Origin: Methylobacterium hispanicum
Lineage (GTDB): Bacteria; Pseudomonadota; Alphaproteobacteria; Rhizobiales; Beijerinckiaceae
Reading direction: 5' to 3'
Assembly: GCF_022179285.1 (NCBI RefSeq)
Contig: NZ_BPQO01000007.1
Coordinates: 124,001-188,000, forward strand
DNA length: 64,000 nucleotides
Below are positions 1 through 8,859 of the stretch, piece after piece. The translations under genes were made by a program, and so were the position numbers. Position 1 is the stretch's first letter. Every line of letters begins with the position of its first letter. The notes beneath the pieces were generated by a model. The model was not told the DNA's origin, made no database searches, and saw only the letters and a list, made by a program, of their open reading frames with translations.

Positions 1-2
1 GC

Positions 3-566
3 ACGCCGCTGACCATCGCGGGCGCGGTGGCCTTCGGCTGGTGGGCGATGCCGATCGTGCTCGGGGCCGCCACCGCGGGCTCGCTGCTGGCCTTCCTGGC
101 CGCCCGCTCCGTGCTGCAGGGGCCGGTGGGGCGCATCATCGACCGGCGCCCGGCCTGGCGGGCCACCGCCGAGGCGGTCGGCGACGGGGATTGGCGCCTG
201 CTCCTGCTGATGCGGCTGAGCCCCTTCGTGCCCTTCAACGTGCAGAACTACGCGCTCGGCATCACCGACGTCGGCGTCGGCGCCTTCCTGTTCTCGACGG
301 TGCTCGGCATGCTGCCGGGCACGATCCTGTGCATCTATCTCGGGGTGATCGGGCGCGCGGCGGGCAGCGAGGATCCGGTCCACTGGATCTCGCTGGGCCT
401 CGGCCTCGTCGCCACGCTCGGGCTCGTCTGGCTGACGCGGCGGCGGGTGCGGGCGAGGCTGCGCGCCCGCGGCGCCGGCCCGGCCCGGCCGGCGGCCCGG
501 GCGCGGGGCGGCATCGGGCCGGGCATCGGGCCGGGACGGGAACGGGAGCAGGGCGCGGGATCATGA
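3..566 (+). CDS. TVP38/TMEM64 (VTT) family membrane protein, 5' end missing
   Basis: Integral membrane protein of the VTT/DedA-like superfamily, whose bacterial members are thought to act on membrane lipids or their transport. The frame is open from the window edge, so the start lies upstream. Visible are hydrophobic segments, the family-type block RLSPFVPFNVQNYALG and a late helix with LPGTILCIYLG. The C-terminal 45 residues are Arg/Ala/Gly-rich and probably a cytoplasmic tail. The stop overlaps the start of the phospholipase D gene by four bases (ATGA), so the two are almost certainly co-translated. The exact substrate cannot be inferred. Confidence 0.85.
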   Translation, partial: TPLTIAGAVAFGWWAMPIVLGAATAGSLLAFLAARSVLQGPVGRIIDRRPAWRATAEAVGDGDWRLLLLMRLSPFVPFNVQNYALGITDVGVGAFLFSTVLGMLPGTILCIYLGVIGRAAGSEDPVHWISLGLGLVATLGLVWLTRRRVRARLRARGAGPARPAARARGGIGPGIGPGREREQGAGS

Positions 567-2122
567 CCATCGCGGTGAAACCCGGGGACCTGCCGGTCCC
601 GCTCGCCGCACCCTCCGGCGTGCTGCGGCCCGGCGAGACTTGTTGGCGGCGGGAGCGCGCGCCCCGCGCCGCCCTGCTGCACGACGGCGCGGCCTACTTC
701 GCGGCGGCGCGCCACGCGCTCGTCGCGGCCCGGCGCTCGATCCTGCTGATCGGCTGGAGCTTCGACCCGCGCACCTGCCTGCGGCCGGAGAGCGCCGACC
801 CCTCCGGCGACGAGGCGCTGGGCGACCTGCTGCGCCGGCTGAAGCTGCAGCGGCCGGAACTCGCGATCCGCCTGCTGATCTGGAACATGCCCTGGCCGAT
901 CTCGGCCAACAGCGACATGAAGCCCCCGGCGATCCGCGAGCGCCTCGGCCCCGGCATCGACTACCGCATCGACGGCACGCTGCCTTTCGGCGCCTGCCAG
1001 CACCAGAAGATCCTGGTGGTGGACGACCGGATCGCCTTCTGCGGCGGCAGCGACTTCGAGGCCAACCGCTGGGACACGCCCGCCCACCGCGACCGCGACG
1101 CCCGCCGCCGCCTGCCCTCGGGGGAGGCCTACCCGCCGCGCCACGACGTGATGCTGGCGGTGGACGGCGAGGCCGCCCGCGCGCTCGCCGCGCTCGCCCG
1201 CGAGCGCTGGCGAGCGGCGAGCGGCGAGGTGCTGGCCGCCGAGCCGGGACCCGGGGCGGGCGCGCCCGAGGGTCCGTTCGAGGATCGCTTCGAGGGTCCC
1301 TTCGAGGACCCTTGGCCCGAGACCCTCGCCGCCGACTTCGCCGACGTGCCGGTGGCGCTCGCCCGCACGGTGCCGGCGCTCGGCCGGGCGCCCGCGATCC
1401 GGGAGAACGAGGCCCTGTTCCTCAGCGCGATCGCGGGGGCGCGGCGCAGCATCTACCTGGAGAACCAGTACTTCACCGCGCCGCTGGTGGCCGAGGCGCT
1501 CGGCCGGCGGCTCGAGGAGCCGGACGGGCCCGAGATCGTCGTGGTGGTGGCCGAGCGCAGCCCGAACGGCTTCGACCGGCTCACCATGGACAGCGCCCGG
1601 CGCGGGCTGATCAAGCGGTTGAAGGCGCGGGACCGCTTCGACCGCTTCCGCATCCTGGCGCCCCACACCGCGTCCGGGCAGCCGATCCTGATCCACTCCA
1701 AGGTCTCGGTTTTCGACGATACCCTGCTGCGGGTCGGCTCGACCAACCTCAACAACCGCTCCTTCGGCTACGACACCGAGTGCGACCTCGCGCTGGCCGC
1801 GGGCGACGGGCCGGAGGACGCGGGCCTGCGCGCCGCCATCGCCCGGGTGCGCGAGCGGCTGCTCGCCCACCACGCGGGCTGCGAGGCGCGCGCCTTCGCG
1901 GCGCGGGTGGCCGAGCGGGGCAGCCTGCGGGCGGCGCTCGACGACCCCGCCCTGGTGCCGCCGCGCCGGCTCTGCCCGGTCGTCCCCTCACACCGGGGCC
2001 TCGTCGCCCGCCTCGTCGAGGCGCTGAACCTCGGCGACCCCTACGGCCCGGGCGATGCGTGGCGGCCCTGGCGCCGGCCGGGGCTGCTGCGGGCGGCGGT
2101 CCGGACGAAGCTCGGCGGGTGA
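563..2122 (+). CDS. Phospholipase D-family protein (cardiolipin synthase-like)
   Basis: A 519-residue protein of the phospholipase D superfamily, which catalyses phosphodiester hydrolysis or phosphatidyl transfer. Two HKD motifs are visible: HQKILVVDD starting at His147 and HSKVSVFDD starting at His378, each followed by a Gly/Ser-Asn segment (CGGSDFEANRW and VGSTNLNNRSFG). Two motifs in one chain indicate an intramolecular pseudodimer, as in cardiolipin synthases. The ATG at 563 is chosen because it overlaps the stop of the upstream VTT gene and precedes a conserved-looking N terminus; the open frame extends further upstream only as a shadow. Neighbours (VTT protein, then a convergent endonuclease/phosphatase-family gene) are a common alphaproteobacterial trio, probably for membrane lipid turnover. 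Confidence 0.88.
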   Translation: MTIAVKPGDLPVPLAAPSGVLRPGETCWRRERAPRAALLHDGAAYFAAARHALVAARRSILLIGWSFDPRTCLRPESADPSGDEALGDLLRRLKLQRPELAIRLLIWNMPWPISANSDMKPPAIRERLGPGIDYRIDGTLPFGACQHQKILVVDDRIAFCGGSDFEANRWDTPAHRDRDARRRLPSGEAYPPRHDVMLAVDGEAARALAALARERWRAASGEVLAAEPGPGAGAPEGPFEDRFEGPFEDPWPETLAADFADVPVALARTVPALGRAPAIRENEALFLSAIAGARRSIYLENQYFTAPLVAEALGRRLEEPDGPEIVVVVAERSPNGFDRLTMDSARRGLIKRLKARDRFDRFRILAPHTASGQPILIHSKVSVFDDTLLRVGSTNLNNRSFGYDTECDLALAAGDGPEDAGLRAAIARVRERLLAHHAGCEARAFAARVAERGSLRAALDDPALVPPRRLCPVVPSHRGLVARLVEALNLGDPYGPGDAWRPWRRPGLLRAAVRTKLGG

Positions 2123-2129
2123 GGCGGCC

Positions 2130-2909
2130 TCAGCCCGCCGCCTCCGCCCGACGGGCCGGCTCCCCGACGGCCGGGTCCAGCGCGATCTCGACGAGCAGCG
2201 GCCGGTGGTCGGAGGCGACCCGGGCGAGGCCGCCGCCCACGGGGCCCATCCGCCCCACGCGGATGCCGGACGAGACAAAGGCGTGGTCGATGCGCAGGAG
2301 CGGCAGACGCGTCGGGAAGGTCGCGCCGGAGCGGGCGCGCCCGGTCGGGCTGAGCCGGCGCGCGTCGGCGAGGCGGCCGGCCAGCCGCCGGTAGCTGCGC
2401 GACCAGGGCGTGGCGTTGAGGTCGCCGAGCAGCACCGCGGGCTCGCGACAGGCCGGGTTGCCGAGCCAGTCGGGCCCGAGCAGGGCCTCCACCTGCGCCA
2501 GCCGCTCGCCGCCCGTCAGCCCCAGATGCGTGTTGAGCACCTGCAGCCGCCGCCCGCCCAGCGCGACCTCGACCCAGAGCGCCCCCCGCGGCTCCAGCCC
2601 GAGCCGGCGCGGATGGCCCGGGAGCGCCCCCGCCCGCACGAGCCGCGCGGGATGGGGGGTGAGGATCGCGTCGCCGTAGCGCTCCCCCTCCGCGTGGAGG
2701 GCGGGGTGGAAATGGTAATCCATGCGCAGTGCGCGGGCGATCACCGCCGCCTGGTCGTGGCCGCCGGTGCGCGCGCGCCCGACATCGACCTCCTGCAGCG
2801 CCACCACGTCGGGCGCGAGGTCGGCGATCACCGCGGCGATGCGCTCGGGCGCGACCCGGCCGTCGAGGCCCAGCGCGTGCCGGATGTTGTAGCTCAGGAG
2901 ACGGATCAA
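2130..2909 (-). CDS. Endonuclease/exonuclease/phosphatase-family protein
   Basis: A 259-residue metal-dependent phosphoesterase of the DNase I-like fold. Catalytic blocks can be read in order: SYNIRHA with Asn8, ALQEVDV with metal-binding Glu40, the NTHLG segment, GDLNATP with the Asp/Asn pair, and SDHRPL with the C-terminal Asp-His. The length is normal for single-domain family members. It has no signal peptide and converges on the phospholipase D gene with only seven bases between stops. The substrate could be a nucleic acid, an inositol or another phosphodiester. The pairing with a phospholipase D protein suggests phospholipid head-group metabolism, but that is inference. Confidence 0.87.
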   Translation of the reverse strand: MIRLLSYNIRHALGLDGRVAPERIAAVIADLAPDVVALQEVDVGRARTGGHDQAAVIARALRMDYHFHPALHAEGERYGDAILTPHPARLVRAGALPGHPRRLGLEPRGALWVEVALGGRRLQVLNTHLGLTGGERLAQVEALLGPDWLGNPACREPAVLLGDLNATPWSRSYRRLAGRLADARRLSPTGRARSGATFPTRLPLLRIDHAFVSSGIRVGRMGPVGGGLARVASDHRPLLVEIALDPAVGEPARRAEAAG

Positions 2910-2988
2910 GGGCGCGCTCGCGTCAGGAGCCGGCGGCCCCGCGGCCCCTCAAGATAGGGCGGCGCGCCCCGCGCCGCCTCACGCCGCC

Positions 2989-3204
2989 TCACGCCGCCGC
3001 GGCGATTGAGACCGCGTCCGGGAGGTCGGCGTCCGGCGCCGGGGCGACGGCGACGGCCAGCAGCAGGAGCAGCGCCGCCGCGACCGCGACGGCCGCCAGC
3101 ACCGCCGTGACGACGGCGGCGTGGCGGCGCGCGGCGTGGATCAGGGCAAAGCCGAGGGCGAAGGCGCAGACCTGCGCGAGCGACGCGGCGAGGCTCGGGC
3201 CCAT
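2989..3204 (-). CDS. Small hypothetical membrane protein
   Basis: A 71-residue protein of unknown function with two hydrophobic stretches (about residues 6-21 and 30-54) separated by a short HAARRH basic loop, so probably two membrane helices. The ATG at 3204 is favoured because the minus strand carries a GGGAGGGAG ribosome-binding site about eight bases upstream; the longer open frame has no such signal and a non-conserved, Arg/Gly/Cys-rich start. It lies divergent to the LuxR-type regulator gene. No family was recognised. Confidence 0.55.
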   Translation of the reverse strand: MGPSLAASLAQVCAFALGFALIHAARRHAAVVTAVLAAVAVAAALLLLLAVAVAPAPDADLPDAVSIAAAA

Positions 3205-3221
3205 CGCGCGATCTCCCTCCC

Positions 3222-3240
3222 GGTCCCGCCGGGCGGGACC
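3222..3240. promoter_or_regulatory. Perfect 19-base palindrome, possible operator
   Basis: Arms GGTCCCGCC and GGCGGGACC are perfectly complementary around a single central G. The site lies in the divergent region between the small membrane protein gene, just beyond its ribosome-binding site, and the LuxR-type regulator. A role as operator for that regulator is possible, but in DNA this GC-rich a structural or chance origin is also plausible. Confidence 0.25.
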
Positions 3241-3388
3241 GCATGGATCCGGCCCGCGATGACGTCCACAAAAGACCGCTCTTTCATGACCCGTTTGGGG
3301 TATGCCGCCGCGCCCGCATCGTGAGTGAATGGTCCGGCACGTCCGCACGCGCGAGGGGGCCCCGGGCGGACGGGGAAGGTGCGACCCG

Positions 3389-4516
3389 ATGGAGAGCCAC
3401 GACGCGGTCTCGGCGTTGGTCGACAGTTTCTACGAGGCCGCCCTGCGCCCCGAGCTGTGGCGCCAGACACTTGAGACCTGCGCGCGGGTCTTCGGCTCCG
3501 AGGGCGCCCTCATGCTGCCGGGGCCCGACGCGCCGCTCGAACTCGCCTGCAACCCCTTCCTCGACGCGGCGATCGCCGACGGGCTCGCCCAGGGCTGGCT
3601 CGCCCACAACCCGCGGGTGCTGCGCGGCATCCCGGCGATGCGCGACCCCGGCCGGGTGCTCACCGAGCAGCACATCTTCTCGCCGCGCGAGCTCGACCGG
3701 CTGCCCTTCAACGCCGAGTACGTGAGCGCGCACGGCCTGCGCCACTTCGCGGGGCTCTACCTCGTGCCGGCGGGCGGGCGCAGCCTGATCCTGTCGCTGG
3801 AGCGCGCGCCGCGCAGCGGGGCCTTCACGCAGGCCGAGTGCGAGGCGCTGGAGCGGGTGGTGCCGCACCTGCAGCGGGCGGGGCGGCTCGCGCTGCGGAT
3901 CGCGCAGGCGCGGGCGGGCTCGGCCTTGGAGGCCTTCGACCTCATGCGCTGCGCGGGCCTGCTCCTCGACGGGGCGGGCGCGGTGGTGCGGATGAACGGG
4001 CGCGCCGCCGCCCTGATGGGCTCGGGCCTCAACGTGCTGCAGGGGGCGCTGATCGCCCAGCACGGGCCGAGCAACGCCGCGCTCGGGCGGCTGATCGGCA
4101 GCGTGGTCGGCACCCGCCGGGGGAGCCTGGGGCCGGTCTGCCGCCCGGTGGCGGTGCCCCGGCCGGGCGGGCCGGGCGGGCAGCCCGCGGCCCCGCTCAT
4201 CGTGCACGCCGCGCCCCTGCCGGGGGCGGCGGGCGACCTGTTCCAGCAGGCGCGGGCGGTGCTGCTGATCGTCGATCCGGCCGAGGCGCACCCGCCCGGC
4301 GAGGGGCTGCTGCGCGAGCTCTACGGGCTGACCGCCGCGGAGGCGCGCCTCGCCCGGATGCTTGCCGACGGGCGCGACCTCGGCGAGGCCGCCGACGCGC
4401 TCGGCGTGGCGGTGAGCACGGCGCGCACGCAGCTCAAGGCCGTCTTCGCCAAGACCGGCACGGGCCGCCAGGCCCAGCTCGCGGTGCTGCTCGCCGGGCT
4501 CGGGCGCGGGCCGTGA
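3389..4516 (+). CDS. LuxR-type helix-turn-helix transcriptional regulator
   Basis: A 375-residue regulator. The last 65 residues form a LuxR/GerE-type DNA-binding domain: LTAAEARLARMLADG, then the helix-turn-helix around EAADALGVAVSTARTQL and the typical KTGTGRQAQL ending. The first 300 residues resemble the PAS-like sensor regions found in many Rhizobiales LuxR proteins and carry no receiver domain, so the signal is unknown. The ATG at 3389 follows a GGGGAAGG ribosome-binding site and begins MESHDAVSALVDSFYEAAL, typical of the family; the longer frame start is not supported. It converges on adenine deaminase with seven bases between stops, and the region upstream is divergent with the small membrane protein gene. 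Confidence 0.85.
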   Translation: MESHDAVSALVDSFYEAALRPELWRQTLETCARVFGSEGALMLPGPDAPLELACNPFLDAAIADGLAQGWLAHNPRVLRGIPAMRDPGRVLTEQHIFSPRELDRLPFNAEYVSAHGLRHFAGLYLVPAGGRSLILSLERAPRSGAFTQAECEALERVVPHLQRAGRLALRIAQARAGSALEAFDLMRCAGLLLDGAGAVVRMNGRAAALMGSGLNVLQGALIAQHGPSNAALGRLIGSVVGTRRGSLGPVCRPVAVPRPGGPGGQPAAPLIVHAAPLPGAAGDLFQQARAVLLIVDPAEAHPPGEGLLRELYGLTAAEARLARMLADGRDLGEAADALGVAVSTARTQLKAVFAKTGTGRQAQLAVLLAGLGRGP

Positions 4517-4523
4517 GGCGGCC

Positions 4524-6323
4524 TCACGCCGGCTCGAACAGCGGCAGCGGCCGCATCTCCGGCACCCGCACGAGGCCGCGGTCGGTGATGCGGATCTGCG
4601 GGATCACCGCGAGCGGGATCAGGTTGAAGCCCATATAGGGGATGGCGCAGCCGGCCTGCGTCCAGGCCGCCTTCAGCGCCCGCACGGATTCGGCCACCGC
4701 GCCGACGCGCCGGTCCGAGATCAGCCCGGCCACCGGCAGCGCCACGCGCGCCACGACGGCGCCGTCCGCCACCACGCAGACGCCCCCCTGCACGGCGGCG
4801 ACCGCCTCCACGGCGGCCCGCATGTCGGCCTCCGAGAGCCCCGCCACCACGATGTTGTGCGCGTCGTGCCCGACGCTGGAGGCCACCGCGCCGCGCCGCA
4901 GGCCGAAGGCGCTGAGGAGCCCGTGCGCCACGTTGCCGTTGCGGCCGTGCCGCTCGATCACCGCGACGTGGCAGAGGTCGTGCGCGCCGAGCGTCTGCGC
5001 CCAGTCGGCGCCCGGCACCAGCGGCAGGCGGGCATGGGCGAGTTCGATGCCCGGCAGCACCGTGCGGATGGCGTTGACGGTGCAGGGCCCGGCGGGCAGC
5101 GGCGGCACCAAAGCGGGCAGCGGCTCGGGCAGGCGCACGGTGCGGTAGGCGGGCTCCGGGTAGCGGTAGGGCCGCGCCAGGGCCGCCTCCAGCCGGGGCG
5201 TCGGCGCGCGGCCCTCCACCACCAATTCGCCGCCATACCACGTGGCCTGGGGCACGAGGTCGTCGTCGAGGAGCACGAGGTCGGCCCGGCGCCCGCCCCC
5301 TAGGCCCCCGATCTCGCCGTCGAGGCCGAAGCGGGTCGCCGGGTGGAGCGAGCCCATCGCCCAGGCGGCGGGCTTCGGGATGCCGAGCCGCACGGCCTCG
5401 CGCACCACCCAGTCGAGCCCGTAGGCCAGGAGGTCGTCGGCGTCGCGGTCGTCGGTGCAGGCGCAGACCCGCTTCCACGCGGCGCCGTACTCGGTCACCG
5501 TGCCGATCGCCTTCGGCAGCGAGTGCCAGGGGGTGGTCGGCGGACCGCCCCGCAAGAGAATCCAGAGGCCGGCTTCCAGCAGGTCGTCGGCGATCTCGGC
5601 ATCGACCGCCTCGTGCGTGTCGGTGACGCCGCTGGCCGCATAGGGCGCCACGAAGTCCCGCCCGTAGATGTGGCCCGAGACCGGGCGCCCGCGCTCCAGC
5701 GCCGCCGCCAGGATGGCGTGGGCGCGCGGATCGCCCTCCGCCACCGCGACGAAATCCATCTTCTCGCCGAGCCCGATCGCCTCCGGCCACGCGTCGAACA
5801 GGGCCGCGATCTTCTCCGGCGTCAGGTCGCCGCCCGCGGTCTCGATCTCCGGGCTCGTCGCCGGCACGGTGCTGGGCACCGAGAGGTAGATGCTGAGGGG
5901 CGCCTGCCGCGCGTCCTCCAGCATCCAGGCGACGCCGTCGCGATCCAGCACGTTGCCGATCTCGTGGCTGTCGCAGACGATCGTGGTGGTGCCGTTGACG
6001 AGCGCGGCCTCCGCGTAGGCGCAGGCCGTGACCATGCTGCTCTCGATGTGCAGGTGCGGATCGACCAGCCCCGGCGCCAGGATCAGGCCCCGGGCGTCGT
6101 AGGTGTTCGGGCCTTTGTACGTTCCGGCGGGCTTCAGGGCGGCGATGCGCCCGCCCGCGATCCAGATCTCGCGGTCGGGCAGGATGCGCTCCGAGTAGGT
6201 CGAGAGCGCCCGCGCGTTGGTGATCACCAGATCGGGCTCGGTGCGGCCGGCGGCGACGTCGGCGAGGCGCCGCGTCATCCGGGCGAGCGGTTCGACGGAG
6301 CAGCGGTTCAGCGGAGCTGTCAT
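4524..6323 (-). CDS. ade: Adenine deaminase
   Basis: A 599-residue metal-dependent amidohydrolase that deaminates adenine to hypoxanthine for purine salvage. The metal-binding HxH lies in [13 protein letters not shown] (His90 and His92), followed by the family-specific [14 protein letters not shown] block. The C-terminal half contains GHDAHNIVV and ends with [20 protein letters not shown], both characteristic of Ade. The length matches the family. It is transcribed away from the AT-rich island at 6.3-10.3 kb and is the last core gene before it. A methylthioadenosine phosphorylase gene at 27.2-28.0 kb could feed it adenine. Confidence 0.93.
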   Translation of the reverse strand: MTAPLNRCSVEPLARMTRRLADVAAGRTEPDLVITNARALSTYSERILPDREIWIAGGRIAALKPAGTYKGPNTYDARGLILAPGLVDPHLHIESSMVTACAYAEAALVNGTTTIVCDSHEIGNVLDRDGVAWMLEDARQAPLSIYLSVPSTVPATSPEIETAGGDLTPEKIAALFDAWPEAIGLGEKMDFVAVAEGDPRAHAILAAALERGRPVSGHIYGRDFVAPYAASGVTDTHEAVDAEIADDLLEAGLWILLRGGPPTTPWHSLPKAIGTVTEYGAAWKRVCACTDDRDADDLLAYGLDWVVREAVRLGIPKPAAWAMGSLHPATRFGLDGEIGGLGGGRRADLVLLDDDLVPQATWYGGELVVEGRAPTPRLEAALARPYRYPEPAYRTVRLPEPLPALVPPLPAGPCTVNAIRTVLPGIELAHARLPLVPGADWAQTLGAHDLCHVAVIERHGRNGNVAHGLLSAFGLRRGAVASSVGHDAHNIVVAGLSEADMRAAVEAVAAVQGGVCVVADGAVVARVALPVAGLISDRRVGAVAESVRALKAAWTQAGCAIPYMGFNLIPLAVIPQIRITDRGLVRVPEMRPLPLFEPA

Positions 6324-6765
6324 CGGGGCCCTTCACCGGTTTGGGGGAGACGGGCATGGAGCGTGCCATGCGGGCGGGCGGTTTGCGAGCTTGGAGGCTG
6401 ATACCAACTTCGCAGCAGAGCCAGATCGCATCGAATGGACCCTGGGCAGCGCAAACTGGGTGCTGCAAAGGTGCCAGATTTGCTGCGACTTTTTCAGCAA
6501 AACTACTTGAGAACACATCAAAACTACCTCCCTCAATATCCAGCAAAAAATCGGAGTGTTTCAGCCGCGCGCTTCAAGAGTGTGTTGTAGAGAAAATTTA
6601 GAAAAAGCAGATGCTGGATATTGCAGGGGTTCAAGCCCTTGTCGGTTGGCCATCCGTCGCGTACCTATATGATATCTCAGTAGCTGACGCCTGAGCCCAA
6701 GGTTTTTGCCGCTAGATTAATATCTAAGAATTAGGATGCGAGCGTAAGCAATAAATAATAGGATT
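6324..6765 (+). other. Gene-poor left edge of the AT-rich island
   Basis: No convincing gene is seen in these 442 bases. Base composition falls from the GC-rich adenine deaminase gene to AT-rich DNA at about 6480, and small open frames here lack ribosome-binding sites and overlap on both strands. A promoter-like pair lies at 6646-6673. A stretch around 6628-6642 (GGGGTTCAAGCCC) recalls a tRNA T-arm, but no tRNA can be folded around it. No direct repeat marking an integration site was recognised. Confidence 0.5.
6646..6673 (+). promoter_or_regulatory. Putative promoter of the P-loop kinase-like gene
   Basis: TTGGCC at 6646-6651 and TATGAT at 6668-6673 are spaced by 16 bases, close to a sigma-70-type pair. 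The -10 continues as TATGATATC. The same TTGG-N18-TATGATATC arrangement occurs upstream of the MazG-like gene (9840-9870), which supports a real signal. The distance to the ATG is about 90 bases. Confidence 0.4.
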
Positions 6766-7347
6766 ATGGAAGCGCTTATGGAAAATATTAAATCGAACGG
6801 CAGTCTGTTTGTAGCAGTCACAGGAGCGCAAGGCGTCGGTAAATCTACGTTTGCACAGAAAATATATGAGCAGACGGAAAGGCTTCCGTCAACGACAGCG
6901 TGCCTACTTAATGGCTTAGGGCAGAGCATCAGGGCTTTTGGCATACCAGTTGGAAGTGCGGCCTCGGCCGACTCTATAGCCTCAGTATATGCAGCGCATA
7001 TAGAGCGCGAGCGAAAAGTAAAAGCCGATATTGTGGTGCTAGATCGATGTGCAATTGACGCTTTAGCATACGTTAGATGTCTCTCTAAAACTTCCAAAAG
7101 CCTGTCAAACCTTTATGAACAAGTTAGCGCTTCGATGTTTCGCAACATAAGTTTGGTTGTTAGGCTTGAAAAATCTGGAATTTTTGAGCAGAGGAAGGCA
7201 GACCATGAGAGTGACGAATTAAGAGATTGCGTTGATACTCAGATACTGTCTATCACGAAGGAGTATGGACTTAATACGATAAGCCTGAACGCCGCAGTCG
7301 ACGGGGCGATTGAGCAAGTTATGTGCTCAATCGCAAAAGTACGCTAG
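6766..7347 (+). CDS. P-loop NTPase, putative nucleotide kinase-like protein
   Basis: A 193-residue P-loop protein. The Walker A motif GAQGVGKST is at about residues 20-28, and a Walker B-like strand ADIVVLDRCAIDALAY follows near residue 88. The Asp-Arg after the hydrophobic strand is typical of nucleoside and nucleotide kinase-like P-loop proteins (NadR/AAA_28 or deoxynucleoside kinase type) rather than of AAA+ machines. The substrate is unknown. ATG 6778 is an equally possible start (GGAAG five bases upstream). Base and codon use is far more AT-rich than the chromosomal genes, and the gene converges on the HEAT-like gene with a 15-base gap. Role in a nucleotide-handling island is inferred from the neighbouring MazG-like and Nudix-like genes. 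Confidence 0.6.
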   Translation: MEALMENIKSNGSLFVAVTGAQGVGKSTFAQKIYEQTERLPSTTACLLNGLGQSIRAFGIPVGSAASADSIASVYAAHIERERKVKADIVVLDRCAIDALAYVRCLSKTSKSLSNLYEQVSASMFRNISLVVRLEKSGIFEQRKADHESDELRDCVDTQILSITKEYGLNTISLNAAVDGAIEQVMCSIAKVR

Positions 7348-7362
7348 ATTTAAAACTAGATC

Positions 7363-8859
7363 CTAGGTGAGTAGGCCGCCTACAAGATCCATAATTTTAT
7401 CGATACCCTCGATGGCAGTTCCAGTAATCGACGCAGCATCTGCGATGCGTTTGACAGTGCTGATTAAGCCTTGTTTGTTATCATCGGAAGGTTCTTCTGC
7501 GACTAGCTTTACTTTTTGAGCTAGTTCTTGTTTGGCGGCATCTGATATTTTTGACGAGTTCAAAAACGATACAATCTCGCTCAAGATTTCTTTGTCGGTT
7601 GACCTATTCGCTTGCAAGTTTTGAACGGCACCATTGGCGCTACCTATCATGTCACCAGTAACGAAATTTTGGGCAGACACGCCACCGCTGATATTTATGT
7701 TTGTCGTGGTATTATTCACTATGATTCCTCCATCCGTTCTATGATCAAACCCGAGCCCAAATTGCAGCAATCCCTCACGCTGCATTTTGTCCATTAATGC
7801 GATTCGCTTGAGATGAGGGTAGATCTTGGTAGTTTCGCCTGCGGCTAACAACTTGCGCCGTAGACTGCTGTCGGCAGATTCGCGTACGAAGCTGCGTTCG
7901 ACGAGTTCGGCAAACTCAGCATTGTCATTTGCTCGTTTTGCCATTGCTATAAGCAATAAATCTCTAATATTTTCTTCGCTTTCACGATAATACCAATCAA
8001 GAATAGCCTCGTTATAGAGGGTTCCGGTCAGATCATTAAGTCCATGTGCTAAACCTTCTTTTGCTGAAGCCGAGCCTTCCCAAGTCAGCTCTGTAAGCAT
8101 ATCTGGTCTTAGCTGAGCGCTATCCTGGGATTTCAGCAATAAGCGGTATAGCCATTTTCTGACATTTTCCGGCCTGTCTTTTATCTCATCTATGCGGACT
8201 TTGGCATCTAAAAAATTGTAATCCGGCCGCTCATGAAGCGCCCAAATCGAATATTCGGATATTTCATCCGAAGTATGTTTATTAAGTTCTCCTAAGAATA
8301 CATTGTTCTCGTGACGATCACTAAAAAGATTGGCAGAGGCTTTTTTATATCCGATGAGGAATATCGCCCATTTGAGAGTAAGTTCGTCGTCTGAAAGGGA
8401 GATAATGGGCGGGTCTGGATATCGACGAACCCAGCTCTCTCGTGCATAAAGACGTGCGGCTAGAAGAAGGGGCGTGCTACTGGTGAGTCCCGATCTTGCG
8501 ACAATACCATTAAGATCTTGATCTGGAGAGCTGCCGAGCAGTGCTGCTGTTCCCCAAGTCTGCGCTTCCTGATCGTGCTCAACCCTCAGGCGGTCTACGA
8601 TTCTTGATGCATCATCTGGATTTCCAATTAAACCCAATGCCTTCAAAGACCAGCGGCGAAGAATAATTTCTTTGCTATTTAGATGGCTATGGATAGCCTG
8701 CCGGTGATCCGACGAATTCGCAAGACGCCTGCCAGCTTCATAATGTACGCAAATGGTTTGAAGCGCGAACTTAATACCGCGCACAGAATTATCTAGGCGT
8801 AGTGAATAACGAAGGAGATCTGCCTCTTCGTCGCCAATTAATTTGGATAGCTTGCGCAT
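7363..8859 (-). CDS. HEAT-repeat-like protein with Gly/Asn-rich segment and helical tail
   Basis: A 498-residue protein of unknown function. Roughly residues 1-370 are helical and resemble HEAT/armadillo-type repeats (for example IILRRWSLKALGLIGNPDDASRI). At about 378-418 comes a polar beta-like segment, NNTTTNINISGGVSAQNF then VTGDMIGSANGAV, followed by an 80-residue helical tail ending in a hydrophobic IMDLVGGLLT. Similar Asn/Gly 'ISGG..GN' segments joining a sensor part to a helical tail are found in several bacterial conflict proteins; that parallel is from memory and unverified. ATG 8859 is preferred over the upstream TTG because it overlaps the HARE gene's stop as TGATG, indicating translational coupling. 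AT-rich, foreign-looking composition. Confidence 0.6.
   Translation of the reverse strand: MRKLSKLIGDEEADLLRYSLRLDNSVRGIKFALQTICVHYEAGRRLANSSDHRQAIHSHLNSKEIILRRWSLKALGLIGNPDDASRIVDRLRVEHDQEAQTWGTAALLGSSPDQDLNGIVARSGLTSSTPLLLAARLYARESWVRRYPDPPIISLSDDELTLKWAIFLIGYKKASANLFSDRHENNVFLGELNKHTSDEISEYSIWALHERPDYNFLDAKVRIDEIKDRPENVRKWLYRLLLKSQDSAQLRPDMLTELTWEGSASAKEGLAHGLNDLTGTLYNEAILDWYYRESEENIRDLLLIAMAKRANDNAEFAELVERSFVRESADSSLRRKLLAAGETTKIYPHLKRIALMDKMQREGLLQFGLGFDHRTDGGIIVNNTTTNINISGGVSAQNFVTGDMIGSANGAVQNLQANRSTDKEILSEIVSFLNSSKISDAAKQELAQKVKLVAEEPSDDNKQGLISTVKRIADAASITGTAIEGIDKIMDLVGGLLT

Noticed and set aside
41..562. Longer N terminus of the phospholipase D-like protein
   Set aside because: This stretch is the out-of-frame shadow of the VTT gene; the ATG at 563 overlaps its stop and begins the plausible protein.
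6622..6660. tRNA T-arm-like stretch (GGGGTTCAAGCCC) as a possible integration site
   Set aside because: No acceptor, D or anticodon arm can be folded around it and no matching copy was seen at the right end of the island near 10260.
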